Assembly (NCBI GenBank): GCA_900546485.1
Contig: URDK01000040.1
Coordinates: 1 to 21,473 of the forward strand
Direction of reading: 5' to 3'
Length of the DNA stretch: 21,473 nt
Origin: an uncultured Eubacteriales bacterium
Lineage (GTDB): Bacteria; Bacillota; Clostridia; Oscillospirales; Oscillospiraceae
Positions 20,922 to 21,473 of this stretch are shown here, piece after piece; within the stretch, counting starts at the first letter, position 1, and each line of letters starts with the position of its first letter. The notes below the pieces were generated by a model. The model ran no database searches and had not been told where the DNA came from. It saw only the letters and a list, made by a program, of their open reading frames with translations. The position numbers and the translations under genes were made by a program.

Positions 20922-21473
20922 ATGGCGGTATTTCGTATTGAGAAAACCCGCGACTACACGGTGATGTCCAACCACCACCTGCGCAACGCGGGGCTGTCTC
21001 TGAAATCCAAAGGGCTACTCTCCATGATGCTGTCCTTGCCGGAGGACTGGAACTACACCACCAGAGGCTTGGCTAAAATCTGCAAGGAGGGCACGGACAG
21101 CATTGGATCAGCTCTGAAGGAACTGGAGCACGCCGGATACATAGTCCGCAATCGGCTCCGGGACAGCAAAGGAAAGATCGTGGATGTGGAGTATGTCATC
21201 TACGAGACGCCCTATCCCCCGGACACGGGCCAGCCGTGTGAGGGCGAGCCGGATACGGCTTGTCCAGATACGGAAAACCCGGATATGGATAACCCATGTC
21301 TGGAAAACCGGCCGCAATTAAATAAAGAGAAAAGAAATCCTGAAGAACAAAATACTGATTCATCAAGTACGGAAGGATCAAATCCTATCCAATCAAGCCC
21401 CCAAACCCCCGCAGGGGGCAAACGAACCGGACGGGACTGGATGCGGGAGCGAGAGAGCTATCGGGAACTGATT
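20922..21473 (+). CDS. Replication-initiator-like HTH protein (5' part, runs off right edge)
   Basis: The first 184 residues of a protein with an N-terminal winged-helix domain: FRIEKTRDYTVMSNHHLRN, then LSLKSKGLLSMMLSLPEDWNYT, TRGLAKICKEGTDSIGSALKELEHAGYIVR. This plan is typical of replication initiator or replisome-organiser proteins (RepA/DnaD-like, often called DUF6017 proteins) found at the start of clostridial integrative conjugative elements. After residue 105 there is a low-complexity acidic, proline- and asparagine-rich linker (DTGQPCEGEPDTACPDTENP and on). The frame is open to the last base. ATG 20922 follows GGGAGGTGA by 4-5 nt. It supports the view that element 2 is a conjugative or mobilisable element whose main body lies to the right. 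Confidence 0.75.
   Translation, partial: MAVFRIEKTRDYTVMSNHHLRNAGLSLKSKGLLSMMLSLPEDWNYTTRGLAKICKEGTDSIGSALKELEHAGYIVRNRLRDSKGKIVDVEYVIYETPYPPDTGQPCEGEPDTACPDTENPDMDNPCLENRPQLNKEKRNPEEQNTDSSSTEGSNPIQSSPQTPAGGKRTGRDWMRERESYRELI

Larger units (their letters stand above)
18841..21473. mobile_element. Integrated element 2 (left part, continues beyond window)
   Basis: Begins at the symmetric core and continues past the right edge. It repeats the left-end layout of element 1 (36-bp block, then an excisionase-like gene). It then carries an AT-rich toxin-antitoxin-chaperone-like module and a replication-initiator-like HTH gene usual in clostridial conjugative elements. The integrase and transfer genes are expected further right; this is not visible here. 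Confidence 0.55.

Overview
The window looks like chromosome of a GC-rich gut Clostridia member, probably Oscillospirales/Oscillospiraceae (inferred). The evidence is the strong G/C third-position bias of the left 14 kb, the complete clostridial-order rnfCDGEAB operon, and the linked glycoside hydrolases typical of a carbohydrate-using anaerobe. From about 14.3 kb the DNA changes to a mosaic of lower-GC accessory sequence.

Left chromosomal part (1-14277). A leftward operon encodes an MFS transporter and a GH2 glycosidase that runs off the left edge. Divergent from it is the six-gene Rnf operon (2784-7870), a membrane ferredoxin:NAD+ oxidoreductase that stores energy as an ion gradient; it ends in a clean intrinsic terminator. 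A second leftward operon (12016 down to 7926) encodes a small helical protein, the membrane protease FtsH and a beta-glucuronidase of the GUS family. Rightward from a divergent promoter region, which contains a long nested dyad, are an HdeD/DUF308 membrane protein, a GT8 glycosyltransferase and a FlaR-like P-loop kinase.

Integration site and tandem elements (14277-21473). Between the FlaR-like gene and the accessory DNA lies the exact 3' half (positions 32-76) of a leftward tRNA-Arg(CCU), cut at the anticodon loop. From that loop rightward the DNA is foreign. The same core recurs at 18836-18852, this time with two perfectly symmetric arms, as in an attP or a junction between two tandem elements. 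Beside each core, at nearly the same distance (128 and 130 bp), is a 36-bp sequence conserved at 33 positions, followed by a small excisionase-like HTH gene. I read this as two related site-specific elements in tandem.

Element 1 (about 14316-18847) has no integrase. It carries a small HTH/coiled-coil gene, a large uncharacterised protein with a duplicated HTH-like domain, and a DUF4143-type ATPase. Element 2 starts at about 18841 and continues past the right edge. It carries an AT-rich three-gene module, HicA-like toxin, HicB-like antitoxin with a C-terminal extension, and a SecB-like protein. This is most simply a toxin-antitoxin-chaperone (TAC) system, with a consensus promoter overlapped by a perfect 13-bp-arm operator. 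It then has the start of a replication-initiator-like HTH gene typical of conjugative elements. The most interesting parts are the putative HicAB-SecB module, the integrase-less tandem element inserted in a tRNA anticodon loop, and the uncharacterised tandem-HTH/ATPase cargo.
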